The notes under the pieces were generated by a model. It did not search any database. It saw only the letters and a program-made list of their open reading frames with translations, and had not been told where the DNA came from. Positions 8,153 to 17,499 of a stretch of DNA of 64,000 nucleotides are shown here, in pieces (the stretch's first letter is position 1; every line of letters begins with the position of its first letter). The DNA is taken from positions 3,822,390 through 3,886,389 of the forward strand of contig NZ_KK853997.1 of NCBI RefSeq assembly GCF_000696185.1, read 5' to 3'. The DNA comes from Kitasatospora cheerisanensis KCTC 2395 (lineage in GTDB: Bacteria > Actinomycetota > Actinomycetes > Streptomycetales > Streptomycetaceae). Both the position numbers and the translations under genes were made by a program.

Positions 8153-9502
8153 GTGGCGGACGATCTGGGTGTGCGGGTCGCGGGGTTGATGGGCCGGGCC
8201 AGGGCGGATCTGGCGGAGCTGGTGGCGATCCCCTCGGTGGCGGATCCGCGGCAGCAGCCGCCCGCGCGGTGCCGGGAGGCGGCGGAGTGGGTGGCCGCGG
8301 CGTTCTCGGAGGTGGGCCTGCGGGACGTGCGGCTGGTGGAGACGCCGGACGGCAGCCTCGCGGTGCTGGGTCACCGTCCGCCGCCGCCGGGCGCGCCGAC
8401 GGTGCTGCTGTACTGCCACTACGACGTGCAGCCGCCGCTGGGCGAGGAGTTGTGGGTCTCGCCGCCGTTCGAGCTGACGGAGCGGGACGGCCGCTGGTAC
8501 GGGCGCGGTGCGGCGGACTGCAAGGGCAACCTGGTGATGCACCTGACCGCGTTGCGGGCGCTCGGGGACGAGCTGCCGGTGGGCGTGAAGCTGGTCGTGG
8601 AGGGTTCGGAGGAGCAGGGGACGGGCGGCCTGGAGGAGTACCTGGCGCAGCATCCGGAGGACCTGCACGCGGACGCGCTGCTGATCGCCGACACCGGCAA
8701 CGCGGCGGTGGGGGTGCCGACGGCCACCACCTCGCTGCGCGGGATGGCGAACGTGGTGGTGACGGTGCGGACGCTGGAGTCGGATCTGCATTCGGGGATG
8801 TTCGGCGGCCCGGCCCCGGACGCCCTGGCGGCGCTGGTGCGGATCCTGGACTCGCTGCGCGACGCGGACGGCGGGACGCGGATCGAGGGCCTGCCGGCCG
8901 ACGGCGTCTGGGAGGGCGTGGGCTACGACGAGCAGCAGTTCCGGTCGGACGCGGGCGTGCTGGACGGGGTGGCGCTGACCGGTTCGGGGACGGTCGCGGA
9001 CCGGTTGTGGGCGCGTCCGGCGGTGACGGTGCTGGGCATCGACTGCCCGCCGGTGGTGGGTTCGGCGTCGGCGGTGCCGGCCGAGGCGCGGGCGCGGGTG
9101 AGTCTGCGGGTGCCGCCGGGGATGGATCCGGGCGCGGCCCAGCAGGCGTTGACGGCGCACCTGGTGGCGGCGGCGCCGTGGGGTGCGCCGGTGTCGGTGG
9201 AGCCGGAGTCGAAGGGTTCGCCGTTCCGGGCGGCGACGACCGGGAGGGCGTACGCGGCGCTGGACCGGGCGGCGCGGGAGGTGTACGGCAAGCCGTTGTC
9301 GTTCCTGGGGCAGGGCGGTTCGATTCCGCTGTGCAGTGCTCTTGCCGCGCAGTACCCGGAGTCGGAGATCATCCTGATGGGTGTGGAGGAGCCCCGTTCG
9401 CTGATCCACGCGCCCAACGAGAGCGTCGACCCGGGCGAGATCGAGCACATGGCCCTGGTCGAGGCACTGTTCCTGCGCCACTACGCGGCCGCCGGCCGCT
9501 GA
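8153..9502 (+). CDS. M20 family metallo-dipeptidase
   Basis: The protein of about 449 residues belongs to the M20/M25/M40 zinc peptidases (DapE/carnosinase type). Metal ligands and catalytic residues appear in order: LYCHYDVQPP (His and Asp), GRGAADCKGN (bridging Asp), VEGSEEQGTGG (catalytic and ligand Glu pair), LLIADTGN (Asp ligand) and FLGQGGSIPL before the last histidine region. The dimerisation lid domain with LHSGMFGGPAPD sits in the middle. The GTG at 8153 was chosen because AAGGGGA lies 7 nt upstream. It probably hydrolyses short peptides in the cytoplasm. The next gene, another peptidase, starts 20 bp later, so the two form an operon. Confidence 0.9.
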   Translation: MADDLGVRVAGLMGRARADLAELVAIPSVADPRQQPPARCREAAEWVAAAFSEVGLRDVRLVETPDGSLAVLGHRPPPPGAPTVLLYCHYDVQPPLGEELWVSPPFELTERDGRWYGRGAADCKGNLVMHLTALRALGDELPVGVKLVVEGSEEQGTGGLEEYLAQHPEDLHADALLIADTGNAAVGVPTATTSLRGMANVVVTVRTLESDLHSGMFGGPAPDALAALVRILDSLRDADGGTRIEGLPADGVWEGVGYDEQQFRSDAGVLDGVALTGSGTVADRLWARPAVTVLGIDCPPVVGSASAVPAEARARVSLRVPPGMDPGAAQQALTAHLVAAAPWGAPVSVEPESKGSPFRAATTGRAYAALDRAAREVYGKPLSFLGQGGSIPLCSALAAQYPESEIILMGVEEPRSLIHAPNESVDPGEIEHMALVEALFLRHYAAAGR

Positions 9503-9522
9503 CCCCCAGGGAGAAGATCCTG

Positions 9523-10641
9523 ATGCCCGAGCCGTTCACCACCGCCGACTTCCAGGCCCGGATGGCCCGTGCCGCGACGGCCGCCGCCGATGCAGGGCTG
9601 GCCGGACTGGTCGTCACGCCCGGTCCGGACCTGACCTATCTGACGGGCTACCACCCGACGGCGAGCACCGAGCGGCTGACCGCGCTGGTGGTCGCGCCGG
9701 GCGCCGAGCCGGTGCTGCTGGTGCCGAAGCTGGAGCGTCCGGACGCGGAGCGGGCGGCCGGCGCGGAGGCGGTCCGGATGGCCGACTGGGTGGACGGGCA
9801 GGACCCGTTCGCGGTGCTCGCGCCGAGCCTGGACCCGTCCGGCCGGTACGGGATCTCGGACAACGCGTGGGCGATGCACCTGCTGGGGTTCCAGGAGACG
9901 CTGCCTGGCACCTCGTACGCCTCGCTGACGGCGGTGCTGCCGATGCTGCGGGCGGTGAAGGAGCCGGACGAGCTGGCCCGGCTGGCGGCGGCGGGTGCGG
10001 CGGCGGACCTGACGTACGGGGCGATCCTGGGCGTGCCGTTCGCGGGGCGCACGGAGCGGCAGGTGGCGGCGGACCTGGCGGCGCTGTTGATCGAGCACGG
10101 GCACAGCCAGGTGGACTTCACGGTGGTCGGCTCGGGTCCGAACGGGGCGAATCCGCACCACGAGGCCGGGGACCGGGTGATCGAGCGCGGTGACACGGTG
10201 GTGTTGGACTTCGGCGGGCTGAAGGACGGCTACGGCTCGGACACCACTCGGACGGTGTTCGTCGGCACCGAGCCGCCGCAGGAGGTGCAGGAGGTGCACG
10301 ACCTGGTGCGGCGGGCCCAGCAGGCCGCGTTCGACGCGGTGGCGCCGGGGGTGAGCTGCCAGGAGATCGACCGGGTGGCCCGGGCGGTGATCACCGAGGG
10401 CGGGTACGGCGAGTACTTCATCCACCGCACCGGTCACGGCATCGGCCTGACCACGCACGAGCCGCCGTACATGATCGAGGGCGAGACCCGGCCGCTGGTG
10501 CCGGGCATGTGCTTCTCGATCGAGCCGGGCGTCTACCTGCCGGGCCGGTTCGGCGTCCGGATCGAGGACATCGTGACGGTGACGGAGGACGGCGGGCTGC
10601 GGTTCAACGGGACGCCGCACGAGCTGGCGCTCGTGAACTGA
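9523..10641 (+). CDS. M24 family aminopeptidase (Xaa-Pro dipeptidase type)
   Basis: The 372-residue protein has an N-terminal creatinase-like domain (PGPDLTYLTGYHPT, later WVDGQDPF) and a C-terminal pita-bread metallopeptidase domain. Metal ligands are visible: VVLDFGGLKDGYGSDTTR (two Asp), HRTGHGIGL (His), SIEPGVYL (Glu) and VRIEDIVTV (Glu). Such enzymes release N-terminal residues before proline. The start has GGGAGAA upstream. With the preceding M20 peptidase it suggests a peptide-salvage operon, closed by a bidirectional hairpin. Confidence 0.92.
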   Translation: MPEPFTTADFQARMARAATAAADAGLAGLVVTPGPDLTYLTGYHPTASTERLTALVVAPGAEPVLLVPKLERPDAERAAGAEAVRMADWVDGQDPFAVLAPSLDPSGRYGISDNAWAMHLLGFQETLPGTSYASLTAVLPMLRAVKEPDELARLAAAGAAADLTYGAILGVPFAGRTERQVAADLAALLIEHGHSQVDFTVVGSGPNGANPHHEAGDRVIERGDTVVLDFGGLKDGYGSDTTRTVFVGTEPPQEVQEVHDLVRRAQQAAFDAVAPGVSCQEIDRVARAVITEGGYGEYFIHRTGHGIGLTTHEPPYMIEGETRPLVPGMCFSIEPGVYLPGRFGVRIEDIVTVTEDGGLRFNGTPHELALVN

Positions 10642-10650
10642 CGCCTCCCC

Positions 10651-10679
10651 GCCGGGCGTTCAGCGGCTGAACGCCCGGC
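10651..10679. terminator. Bidirectional terminator between M24 peptidase and LysR genes
   Basis: A perfect 14-bp inverted repeat (GCCGGGCGTTCAGC, one base, GCTGAACGCCCGGC) lies 10 bp after the M24 stop. It overlaps the natural stop codon of the convergent LysR gene. Confidence 0.8.
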
Positions 10680-11531
10680 GGAGCTCGGCGCGCAGGGCGC
10701 GCAGCGCGGGGCGGGCCCGGGGCGGGAGACCAGGGCGAGCAGGCCCGGGGTGGTGAGGCCGGCGACCGGGACGGGCAGCAGGGCGGGGAAGGCCTCGGCC
10801 ATCGAGCGGCTGAGCACGGCGACGCCGAGGCCGCGGACGGCGAGGTCGGCGATCGCGGAGGCGGCGGAGGCCTGGAGGGCGATCCGCGGGGTGAGGCCGG
10901 CGGCGGCGCAGTCGCGGTCGAGGACGGTGCGCACGCCGGTGCCGGGCGGCAGGCAGATCAGCGGGTGGGCGAGCAGTTCGGCGAGCGTGGTGGCGGCTCC
11001 GGCGAGCGGGTGGCCGGGCGGGACGGCGGCGACCAGGGGTTCGTCGATCAGGGTGTGCGCGTCGAGGCCGTCGGGGGTGGTGCCGGCGCAGCCGATCAGG
11101 GCGAGGTCGAGGGCGCCGGTCCGGACGGATTCGGTGAGGTGGTCGGATTCGCCTTCCAGCAGGGCGAGTTCGACGCCGGGGTGGGCGCGGTGGAAGGCGG
11201 CGAGGCCGTCGAACAGCGGGGTGAGGGTGCAGCCGGCGACCATGCCGACGGTGAGGCTGCCGCGGATCAGGTCGCTGATCTCGCCGACCGCCTGGCCGAC
11301 GGCGCGGGCGGCGGCGACGGCCTGCCGGGCGTGTTCGAGGGCGGCCTTGCTGGCCACGGTGAGGGTGACGCTGCGGGTGGAGCGGTCGAAGAGTTCGGCG
11401 CCGAGTTCGCGTTCCAGCTGCCGGATCTGGGCGCTGACCCCGGACTGGCTGATGTGCACCCGCTCGGCGGCGCGGGTGAAGTTGCGTTCCTCGGCGACGG
11501 CGAGGAAGTACTCCAGCTGCCTCAGTTCCAT
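10660..11531 (-). CDS. LysR family regulator (frameshifted near its C-terminus)
   Basis: The reading starts MELRQLEYFLAVAEERNFTR with a typical LysR winged helix (AAERVHISQSGVSAQIRQLE) followed by a substrate-binding domain (GSLTVGMVAGCTL, ALIGCAGTTPDG). The frame is lost around 10715 in a run of G and C. Restoring one base gives a normal ending ALRALRAELRRAFSR and a stop at 10660, for a protein of about 290 residues. I treat this as a probable sequence error. It is divergent from a SnoaL-like gene, its likely target. Confidence 0.8.
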
Positions 11532-11545
11532 GAGTCCTGATTCTA

Positions 11546-11559
11546 GTTCCAAACAGAAC
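11546..11559. promoter_or_regulatory. Candidate LysR operator
   Basis: GTTC-N6-GAAC lies in the 90-bp gap between the divergent LysR and SnoaL-like genes and overlaps an imperfect CCAA..TTGG repeat. The position fits autoregulation. Confidence 0.4.
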
Positions 11560-11621
11560 CAGCTGTTGGACTTCTGATCGCGCGGGAAAAAGAATGGACT
11601 CATCACCACGAGGAGGCAGCG

Positions 11622-11993
11622 ATGAGCGAGTACGAGAAGGCGATGCGGCCCGAGGACCTGACCCGGCTGTTCGTGGAGCGGTCCAACGCGGGCGACGCCG
11701 CCGGGGTCGCCGCGCTGTACGAGGAGCACGCCGTGATGGCGTACCCGCCGGGGCGGTTCACGGTCGGCCGGGAGGCGATCCGGGCGCTGTGGGAGCAGGT
11801 GCTGGCGCACCGTCCGCAGTTCACCCCGGAGCCGCCGCTGCCGACCCTGGCGGCGGACGGCATCGCGCTGACCGCCACCCCGCCGAAGGACGGCGCCGGG
11901 GCCCGCGCGCAGGTGGTGCGCCAGCAGCCGGACGGCAGCTGGCTGCGGCTGCTCGACCAGCCCGAGTTCCTCCGGCCGGAGAGCGCCGCGTGA
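11622..11993 (+). CDS. SnoaL/NTF2-like domain protein
   Basis: The 123-residue protein has the cone-shaped NTF2-like pattern: LTRLFVERSNAGDAAGVAAL, LYEEHAVMAYPPG, VGREAIRALWEQVLA and a C-terminal sheet with GSWLRLLDQPEF. Members are small isomerases, hydratases or orphan ligand binders, so no substrate can be assigned. GAGGAGG precedes the ATG. It diverges from the LysR gene, which probably controls it. Confidence 0.75.
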   Translation: MSEYEKAMRPEDLTRLFVERSNAGDAAGVAALYEEHAVMAYPPGRFTVGREAIRALWEQVLAHRPQFTPEPPLPTLAADGIALTATPPKDGAGARAQVVRQQPDGSWLRLLDQPEFLRPESAA

Positions 11994-12021
11994 GGCACCG
12001 CGCAGAGCACCGCGTGAGGTG

Positions 12022-12549
12022 CTACGCGGGCAGCCGCTTGTAGTAGTAGGTGGTGTCGGCGAGCACGCCGTCCGGGGTGGCGGCGTGCTCGGGGACGGTG
12101 CCGAAGGCGGTCCAGCCGGCGGTGCGGTAGAGGTGTTCGGCGGCGCTGCCGGTCTGGGTGTCGAGCAGCAGCAGGGTGGCGCCGGTGTCGCGGGCGGCCT
12201 GCTCGGCGGCTGCCAGCAGGCGCCGTCCGAGGCCGGCGCCGCGGGCGTCGCGGTGCACCAGCAGCTTGGCGACCTCGGCGCGGTGCCGGCCGTTGGGCCG
12301 GGTCTCGCGGACCAGGGAGACGGTGCCGAGCAGCCGGCCGTCGGGGCCGGTCGCCGCCCACAGCAGGCGGCTGCCGTCGGCGACGGACGGGTGCAGGGTG
12401 CGCCACCAGGCGGCGGCCTCGTCGCGGCCGGTGCCGGCCAGGAAGCCGACCGAGGCGCCGTCGTCCACGGCGTCCAGCAGCAGGTCGGCGAGCGCGTCGC
12501 AGTGGGCGGGCAGGTCGTCGGCGGTGAGCGGGCGGATGGCGGGGGTCAT
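12022..12549 (-). CDS. GNAT family N-acetyltransferase
   Basis: The 175-residue protein starts MTPAIRPLTADDLPAHCDAL, and the acetyl-CoA binding motif is RDARGAGLGRRLLAAAEQAA (Q/RxxGxG/A loop), preceded by the strand AEVAKLLVH and followed by ATLLLLDTQTG and EHLYRTAGW. This order is standard for GNAT enzymes. The acceptor is unknown; the closest look is to small-molecule acetyltransferases. It stands alone, convergent with the SnoaL-like gene and divergent from the SURF1-like gene. Confidence 0.9.
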   Translation of the reverse strand: MTPAIRPLTADDLPAHCDALADLLLDAVDDGASVGFLAGTGRDEAAAWWRTLHPSVADGSRLLWAATGPDGRLLGTVSLVRETRPNGRHRAEVAKLLVHRDARGAGLGRRLLAAAEQAARDTGATLLLLDTQTGSAAEHLYRTAGWTAFGTVPEHAATPDGVLADTTYYYKRLPA

Positions 12550-12616
12550 CGCGCCACCGTACTGCGGGCCGTACCCGGGGGTCGGGGCCGGTGTCAGGAA
12601 TGGTTACCGTGGTGGG

Positions 12617-13398
12617 GTGTACCGGTTCCTGTTCAGCCCGCGGTGGCTCGTCGGCTCGGTCGTCGCGGTGGCGGCGATCGGCGTCTGTCTGATGCTGGGC
12701 TCCTGGCAGTTGGGCCGGTTCGAGAGCCGGGTGTCGACGCACCAGGAGAACGGCAAGGCGGCGGCCGCGGCCGCCGAGGCCGAGCCCCGGTCGCTGGCCG
12801 AGGTGCTGCCGGACGCCGCGGCGAAGGTCGGCACCGACACCCTCGGCCGGACGGTGAACGTCACCGGCTCCTACGACACGGCGCACCAGTTGCTGGTGCC
12901 GAACCGGACGGTGGACGGGCGGCAGGGCTACTACGTGCTGACCCCGCTGCTCACCGACGGCGGCCGGGCGGTGCCGGTGGTGCGCGGCTGGGCGGCGGGC
13001 TCGCCGGGGCGGCCCCGGAGGCGCCGTCCGGGCAGGTGTCCGTGACGGGCCGGCTGCAGGCCCCGGAGAACAGCGGCAGCGGCGGCGCGGTGGCGGGCGG
13101 CCTGCCGACCGGGCAGCTGGGCACGATCAGCCCGGCGACGCTGGTGAACGTGCTCCCGTACCCGGTGTACGACGGCTGGGTGGCGGCCGACGACGTCCCG
13201 GCGGGCCTGGCGGCGGTGCCGACGGTGCAGCCGCAGGGCGGGGACGGGCTGAGCCTGCGGGCGTTCCAGAACCTGGGCTACACCCTGGAGTGGTTCGTCT
13301 TCGCCGGGTTCGTGGTCTTCATGTGGTTCCGGCTGGTGCGCCGCGAGGCGGAGGCCGCCCAGGACCGGGCCCTCGGACTGGACCCGGCCCTGGACTGA
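12617..13398 (+). CDS. SURF1 family cytochrome oxidase biogenesis protein (frameshifted)
   Basis: The first part (from GTG at 12617) reads VYRFLFSPRWLVGSVVAVAA with a membrane helix, then LGSWQLGRFESR and the loop DTLGRTVNVTGSYD, LLVPNRTVDGRQGYYVLTPL and VPVVRGW. The frame then shifts near 13000 and continues as GQVSVTGRLQAPENSG, ending with a second helix (TLEWFVFAGFVVFMWFRLV). One missing base explains the break; repaired length is about 260 residues. SURF1/Shy1 proteins help assemble haem-copper oxidase subunit I in the membrane. The break is probably a sequence error. Confidence 0.82.
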
Positions 13399-13401
13399 CC
13401 G

Positions 13402-13968
13402 TCAGCGGGTGCCGGAGCGGGACGGCGACGGCCGCGCCGACGGCGGGGCCGGGGCGCTGCCGGACGGCGTCGCGCTGGGGCTCGGGCAGGGCACCGGCGG
13501 GGCCGCCGCGCTCGCCGTGGCTCCGCCGGGCGACGCCGACGGCGAGCCGGTGGCGGGGCCCGCGGCGGGCAGCGCGTTCGGAGTGGCGCAGTCGGAGCCG
13601 GTGCCGTTGAAGCCGCCGAAGCCGGCCGCCGGCGAGGGGTTGCCGCACTCGTCGACGTAGTCGTCGCTGCGGGTGGAGCCCGGCCGGTGGTGGTAGTGGT
13701 GGACCACCGTGGTGCCGCCCCCCGTGTAGTGGGAGGTGCTGGAGCCCTTCTTGCCGCTGGACCCGCTGCTGCCCTTGGAGCCGCTGGAGCCCTTGGAGCT
13801 GCGGCCGCCGCTCTTGCCCTTGGCGAGGAACTGCAGGTCGAGCCCGGTGTCCGCCTTCGCGGGGCCGGCGGCCTCCACGCAGTCGTACTTCTCGGTCGAC
13901 GAGCAGCCGGCCAGGGTCAGCACCACGGCCCCGAGCGCGACGGCGGCCAGCGCGGCGCGTCCACCCAT
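13402..13968 (-). CDS. Lipoprotein with serine/glycine-rich linker
   Basis: The 188-residue protein has a signal peptide ending in the lipobox LTLAGC (AALAAVALGAVVLTLAGCSS), so it should be anchored to the outer face of the membrane. The mature part has a low-complexity stretch of Ser/Gly/Lys repeats (KGSSGSKGSSGSSGKKGSS) and a Pro/Ser/Ala-rich tail. Four cysteines flank the repeat. No known domain is seen. It is convergent with the SURF1-like gene, 3 bp apart. Confidence 0.7.
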   Translation of the reverse strand: MGGRAALAAVALGAVVLTLAGCSSTEKYDCVEAAGPAKADTGLDLQFLAKGKSGGRSSKGSSGSKGSSGSSGKKGSSTSHYTGGGTTVVHHYHHRPGSTRSDDYVDECGNPSPAAGFGGFNGTGSDCATPNALPAAGPATGSPSASPGGATASAAAPPVPCPSPSATPSGSAPAPPSARPSPSRSGTR

Positions 13969-14000
13969 CAGTTGTCCCCCCTGCCGGCCGGGTCTACCGG

Positions 14001-15824
14001 TCACCGGACGGTGCCGGGGGCCAGGTGCCGCCGGACGAAGTCGATCTCCAAGCGGAGCTGCTTGATCCGCTCGTCGACGACCAGCGAACCGTGCCCGGCA
14101 TCGTAGCGGTACACCTCGTGGACCTTGCCGAGCTCCTCCAGCCGCCGGACGTAGTTGTCGATCTGCCGGATCGGGCAGCGCGGGTCGTTGACGCCGGCGC
14201 TGATGTACACCGGGGCCTTGACCTGCTCGACGTGGCTGAGCGGCGAGGAGGCGTGCCAGCGCTCGGGGACCTCCTCGGGGGTGCCGCCGAACAGCGTGCG
14301 GTCCAGGGACTTCAGCGCCTCCATCTCGTCCGCGTACGCGGTGAGGTAGTCGGCGACCGGGACGGCGGCCAGGCCGAGCGTCCACAGGTCGGGCTGGGTG
14401 CCGAGGCCGAGCAGGGTCAGGTAGCCGCCCCAGGAGCCGCCGGACAGCACCAGCCGGTCCGGGTCGGCGAGGCCGCTGCCCACCGCCCAGTCGCGGACCG
14501 CGCCGATGTCCTCCAGCTCGATCAGGCCGACGCGTTCGGTGAGCGCGTCGGTCCAGGCCTGCCCGTAGCCGGTGGAGCCGCGGTAGTTGACCCGGACCAC
14601 CGCGAAGCCGTGGTCGAGCCAGGCGGCGGGGCCGGCCGCGAAGGAGTCGCTGTCGTGGTGGGTGGGGCCGCCGTGCACCTCGAACACCGTCGGGTGCGGG
14701 CCCTCGCCGGCGGGGCGCTGCACCAGGGCGTGCACCCGGCCGCCGGGGCCCTCCACCCAGACGTCCTCGACCGGCACCGAGCCGGGCGGCACCGGGCCGG
14801 GCGCGCGCAGCACCACGGTGCCGGCGGTGGAGCGCACCGCGGACGGCTCGGCGGCGGAGGACCACAGGAACTCGACCGTGCCGTCGGGGCGGGCGGTGGC
14901 CCCGGCGACGGTGCCGCGCGGGGTGTCCAGGCGGGTCAGCTCGCCGGTGTCCAGCCGGTACGAGAACAGCTCGGAGCGGGCCTCGTACTCGTGCTCGATC
15001 AGCAGCGAGCGGGCGTCCGGCCGCCACTGCGCGGACAGGTCGCCGGGGAACGGGCGGCCCTGCTCGTCGCGGAGGCTCAGCTCGGTCTCGGTGCCGGTGG
15101 CGACGTCCCACAGCATCGGCTCCCAGCGGCCGGTGCGCTGGTGGGCGACCAGCAGGCGGGTGTCGCCGGGGGCAGGCGCGAAGCCGAGGCAGGCGACGCC
15201 GCGCGGCTCGGCGCGGCCGGTGACCTCGTCGAGTTCGGCGACGGTCGCGCCGTCGGGCAGCCGCAGCACCCGGATCGCGGAGTGCATGGCGTCGCCGTGC
15301 TCGGTGTGGTCGACGGCCAGCAGGGTGCTGTCGTGGGACAGGTCGCCGACGCCGCCGTACTCGGCGTGGTGGTAGACCACCTCGGGCTCGGCGGCGCCGG
15401 GGCGGCGCAGGTACAGGGTGGTGCCCTCGTCGTCGGTGGAGGTGCCGACCACCACGGTGCCGTCGCGGCCGAGCGCCAGGCCCGCCTCGTAGGCGGCGGG
15501 GACGCCGGGCACGGCCTCCTGGTCGGGGCCGCCGGCGAACGGCTGGCGGCGCCAGACGCCGAACTCGTCGCCGTCGGTGTCGTCGAACCACCAGATCCAC
15601 TCGCCGTCGGGGCTGAGCTCGGCGTCCGTGGTGCCGTTGGGGCGGTCGGTGACCCGGCGGTGCTCGTCGGTGCCGCGGTCCCACGCGTACACCTCGTAGG
15701 TGCCGGTCGCGTTGGACACGTACAGGGCCCGCTCGGGTGCCTCGTCCGCCCAGTCCGGCAGCGAGACCCGTGCTGCCCGGAACCGCTGCTCCCACGCCGG
15801 AACGACGTTCGTCTGCTCGTTCAT
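14001..15824 (-). CDS. S9 family prolyl oligopeptidase
   Basis: The protein is about 607 residues: an N-terminal beta-propeller (repeats such as LSPDGEWIWWFDDTDGDEFG and RPDARSLLIEHEYEAR) and a C-terminal alpha/beta hydrolase. The catalytic serine is in GGSWGGYLTLLG, the aspartate in AGVNDPRCPI and the histidine in YDAGHGS. Enzymes of this class cleave short peptides after proline or release acylated residues. The inner ATG at 15824 fits the family N-terminus better than 15836. No signal peptide is seen, so it is cytoplasmic. It is divergent from the DUF6197-like gene. Confidence 0.92.
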   Translation of the reverse strand: MNEQTNVVPAWEQRFRAARVSLPDWADEAPERALYVSNATGTYEVYAWDRGTDEHRRVTDRPNGTTDAELSPDGEWIWWFDDTDGDEFGVWRRQPFAGGPDQEAVPGVPAAYEAGLALGRDGTVVVGTSTDDEGTTLYLRRPGAAEPEVVYHHAEYGGVGDLSHDSTLLAVDHTEHGDAMHSAIRVLRLPDGATVAELDEVTGRAEPRGVACLGFAPAPGDTRLLVAHQRTGRWEPMLWDVATGTETELSLRDEQGRPFPGDLSAQWRPDARSLLIEHEYEARSELFSYRLDTGELTRLDTPRGTVAGATARPDGTVEFLWSSAAEPSAVRSTAGTVVLRAPGPVPPGSVPVEDVWVEGPGGRVHALVQRPAGEGPHPTVFEVHGGPTHHDSDSFAAGPAAWLDHGFAVVRVNYRGSTGYGQAWTDALTERVGLIELEDIGAVRDWAVGSGLADPDRLVLSGGSWGGYLTLLGLGTQPDLWTLGLAAVPVADYLTAYADEMEALKSLDRTLFGGTPEEVPERWHASSPLSHVEQVKAPVYISAGVNDPRCPIRQIDNYVRRLEELGKVHEVYRYDAGHGSLVVDERIKQLRLEIDFVRRHLAPGTVR

Positions 15825-15965
15825 ACCCTCATCCAACCGGATCGCAGGCGGTGATCGGAACGGCGGCGGCGAACGGCGGGGACACGAAACGGCTGCGGTC
15901 CGGTTCCTGACGGAGCATCAACCGAAGAGGTACAAATACGACATAACGACCGTAGGAGTTGTGCC

Positions 15966-16535
15966 GTGACCGTCTCCGCACCCCCGCTCGACCACCTCGA
16001 CCTGCCCGTCCTCGCCCAGCACCTGGGCCTGGTCGAGGAGATCGAGCAGTACCTGGCCGGACTCCCGCCGCCCCCGACCGCCTCGCCTGCTGCGCTCCCC
16101 CCGGCGCAGCCCGGCAGCCACGGCGGCCGGTACGGCTCCGTCCGCCAGCCGTGGAACCACGGCTACCCGCTGCCGCGCCGCACCCTGCTGGACCGCCTGG
16201 GCCGCCGCCCCGGCCCGCCCGGTGCCCGTCACCGTCGCCGGGCATCTGCGGCTGACCTCCCGCTACCTCGCCGAGGCCGGCTGGATCCAGGCGCGATGTG
16301 GGACGCGGCCGGCCGGGTCTGCCTGCTCGGCGCGCAGACCGCCGTCCTCGCGCACGGCTACGGCACCGCGTACACGGTCCGCCGGGCCCGCGCCCAGGTC
16401 ATGGAGGTGCTGCACGCCACCGGCCGCCCGACCACCTCGCCCGACCTGTGGAACGACCTCCCGGGCCGGCGGCAGGCCGAGGTGCACGCCCTGCTGCAGC
16501 GTGCCGAGGCCCGCGCGGAGTCGCTCGGCATCTGA
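15966..16535 (+). CDS. DUF6197-like protein (two compensating frameshifts)
   Basis: The start GTG at 15966 has GGAG 8 nt upstream and gives TVSAPPLDHLDLPVLAQHLG. The middle shifts frame near 16205 (one extra base) and returns near 16290 (one missing base). The segment VPVTVAGHLRLTSRYLAEAG lies in the alternate frame, and the C-terminal AMWDAAGRVCLLGAQTAVLA returns to the first frame. That combined order matches small actinobacterial DUF6197 proteins, which have no known function. Repaired length is about 189 residues. Confidence 0.6.
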   Translation: MTVSAPPLDHLDLPVLAQHLGLVEEIEQYLAGLPPPPTASPAALPPAQPGSHGGRYGSVRQPWNHGYPLPRRTLLDRLGRRPGPPGARHRRRASAADLPLPRRGRLDPGAMWDAAGRVCLLGAQTAVLAHGYGTAYTVRRARAQVMEVLHATGRPTTSPDLWNDLPGRRQAEVHALLQRAEARAESLGI

Positions 16536-16546
16536 CCCGCCCGCCG

Positions 16547-17360
16547 TCAGATCCGCGCGGCGTCCGCCAGCAGCGCGAGGCGCTCCGCGGTGGGCGAGCC
16601 CGGCTCCGCGGTGTAGACGACCAGGTGCAACCCGGGCTCGCCGGGCGGGGTGAGCGTCTCGTAGCCGAGGTCCAGCTCCCCCACCCGCGGGTGCAGCAGC
16701 AGCTTGCGGCCGTGGTTCTTCTCCCGGACGCCGTGCCGCGCCCACAGCTCGGCGAACAGCGGGTCGGCGGCCAGGTCGGCGAGCAGCGCGGCCAGTTCCG
16801 GGTCGTCGGGGTGGCGGGCCGCGTCCACCCGCAGGAACGCCGCGGTCTCGGCGGCGACCCGTTCGAAACTCGGGGTAGAGCCGGCGGCCGGCCTCCGACA
16901 GGAACGCGTGCCGGGCCACGTTGACCTGCCCGGGCGGCATGTCCGAGAACCCCATCACGGCGTCGCCGGCCGCGTTCCAGGCCAGCACGTCCAGGCAGCG
17001 GCCGAGCACGAACGCGGGCGAGTCCAGCGCGTCCAGCACCAGCCGCAGGCCGGGGCGCAGCTGCCGCGGGCTGCGCCCGGTCGTCCCGCGCGGCGGCCGG
17101 GCCAGGTCGTGCAGGTGCTGCCGCTCGGTCCGGTCCAGCCGCAGCACCCGGGCGACGGCGTCCAGCACCTCCGCGGACACCCCGTCGCCGCGGCCCTGTT
17201 CGAGCCGCACGTAGTAGTCGACGCTGACCCCGGCCAGCTGCGCGACCTCCTCGCGGCGCAGCCCCGGCACCCGGCGGCGGCGCCCGTGCTCGGGCAGTCC
17301 GACGTCGGACGGCTGGATCAGGGCCCGGCGCAGCCGCAGGAACTCCCCCAGTTCGCTCAT
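16547..17360 (-). CDS. XRE/MmyB-type helix-turn-helix regulator (frameshifted)
   Basis: The N-terminus MSELGEFLRLRRALIQPSDV and the helix-turn-helix GLRREEVAQLAGVSVDYYVR are followed by the MmyB-like ligand domain (VLDALDSPAFVLGRCLDVLA, WNAAGDAVMGF). Near 16870 an extra T (GAGTTTCGAA) shifts the frame; the other frame continues VDAARHPDDPELAALLADLA and ends ERLALLADAARI. Repaired length is about 270 residues. The gene is divergent from a short-chain dehydrogenase, the usual arrangement in which this regulator family controls a neighbouring SDR. Confidence 0.82.
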
Positions 17361-17499
17361 CCCCTGACGATACGTCGGGGACGGGCCGGGAAGGTGGTTC
17401 CGGCAGACCCAGGAAAAGCCCGGCCCTGGGCAGCGGGCCGGCACGCGCCAAGACTCGTGGACGTCACCGCAGCAGACCCGAACAAGGAGCGTGACTTCC

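Noticed and set aside
13290..13610. Plus-strand ORF opposite the lipoprotein
   Set aside because: Arg/Pro-rich shadow; the minus strand has a clear lipobox.
14025..15854. Long plus-strand ORF opposite the S9 peptidase
   Set aside because: Val/Gly/Ala-rich shadow with no motif; the minus-strand peptidase has clear catalytic motifs.
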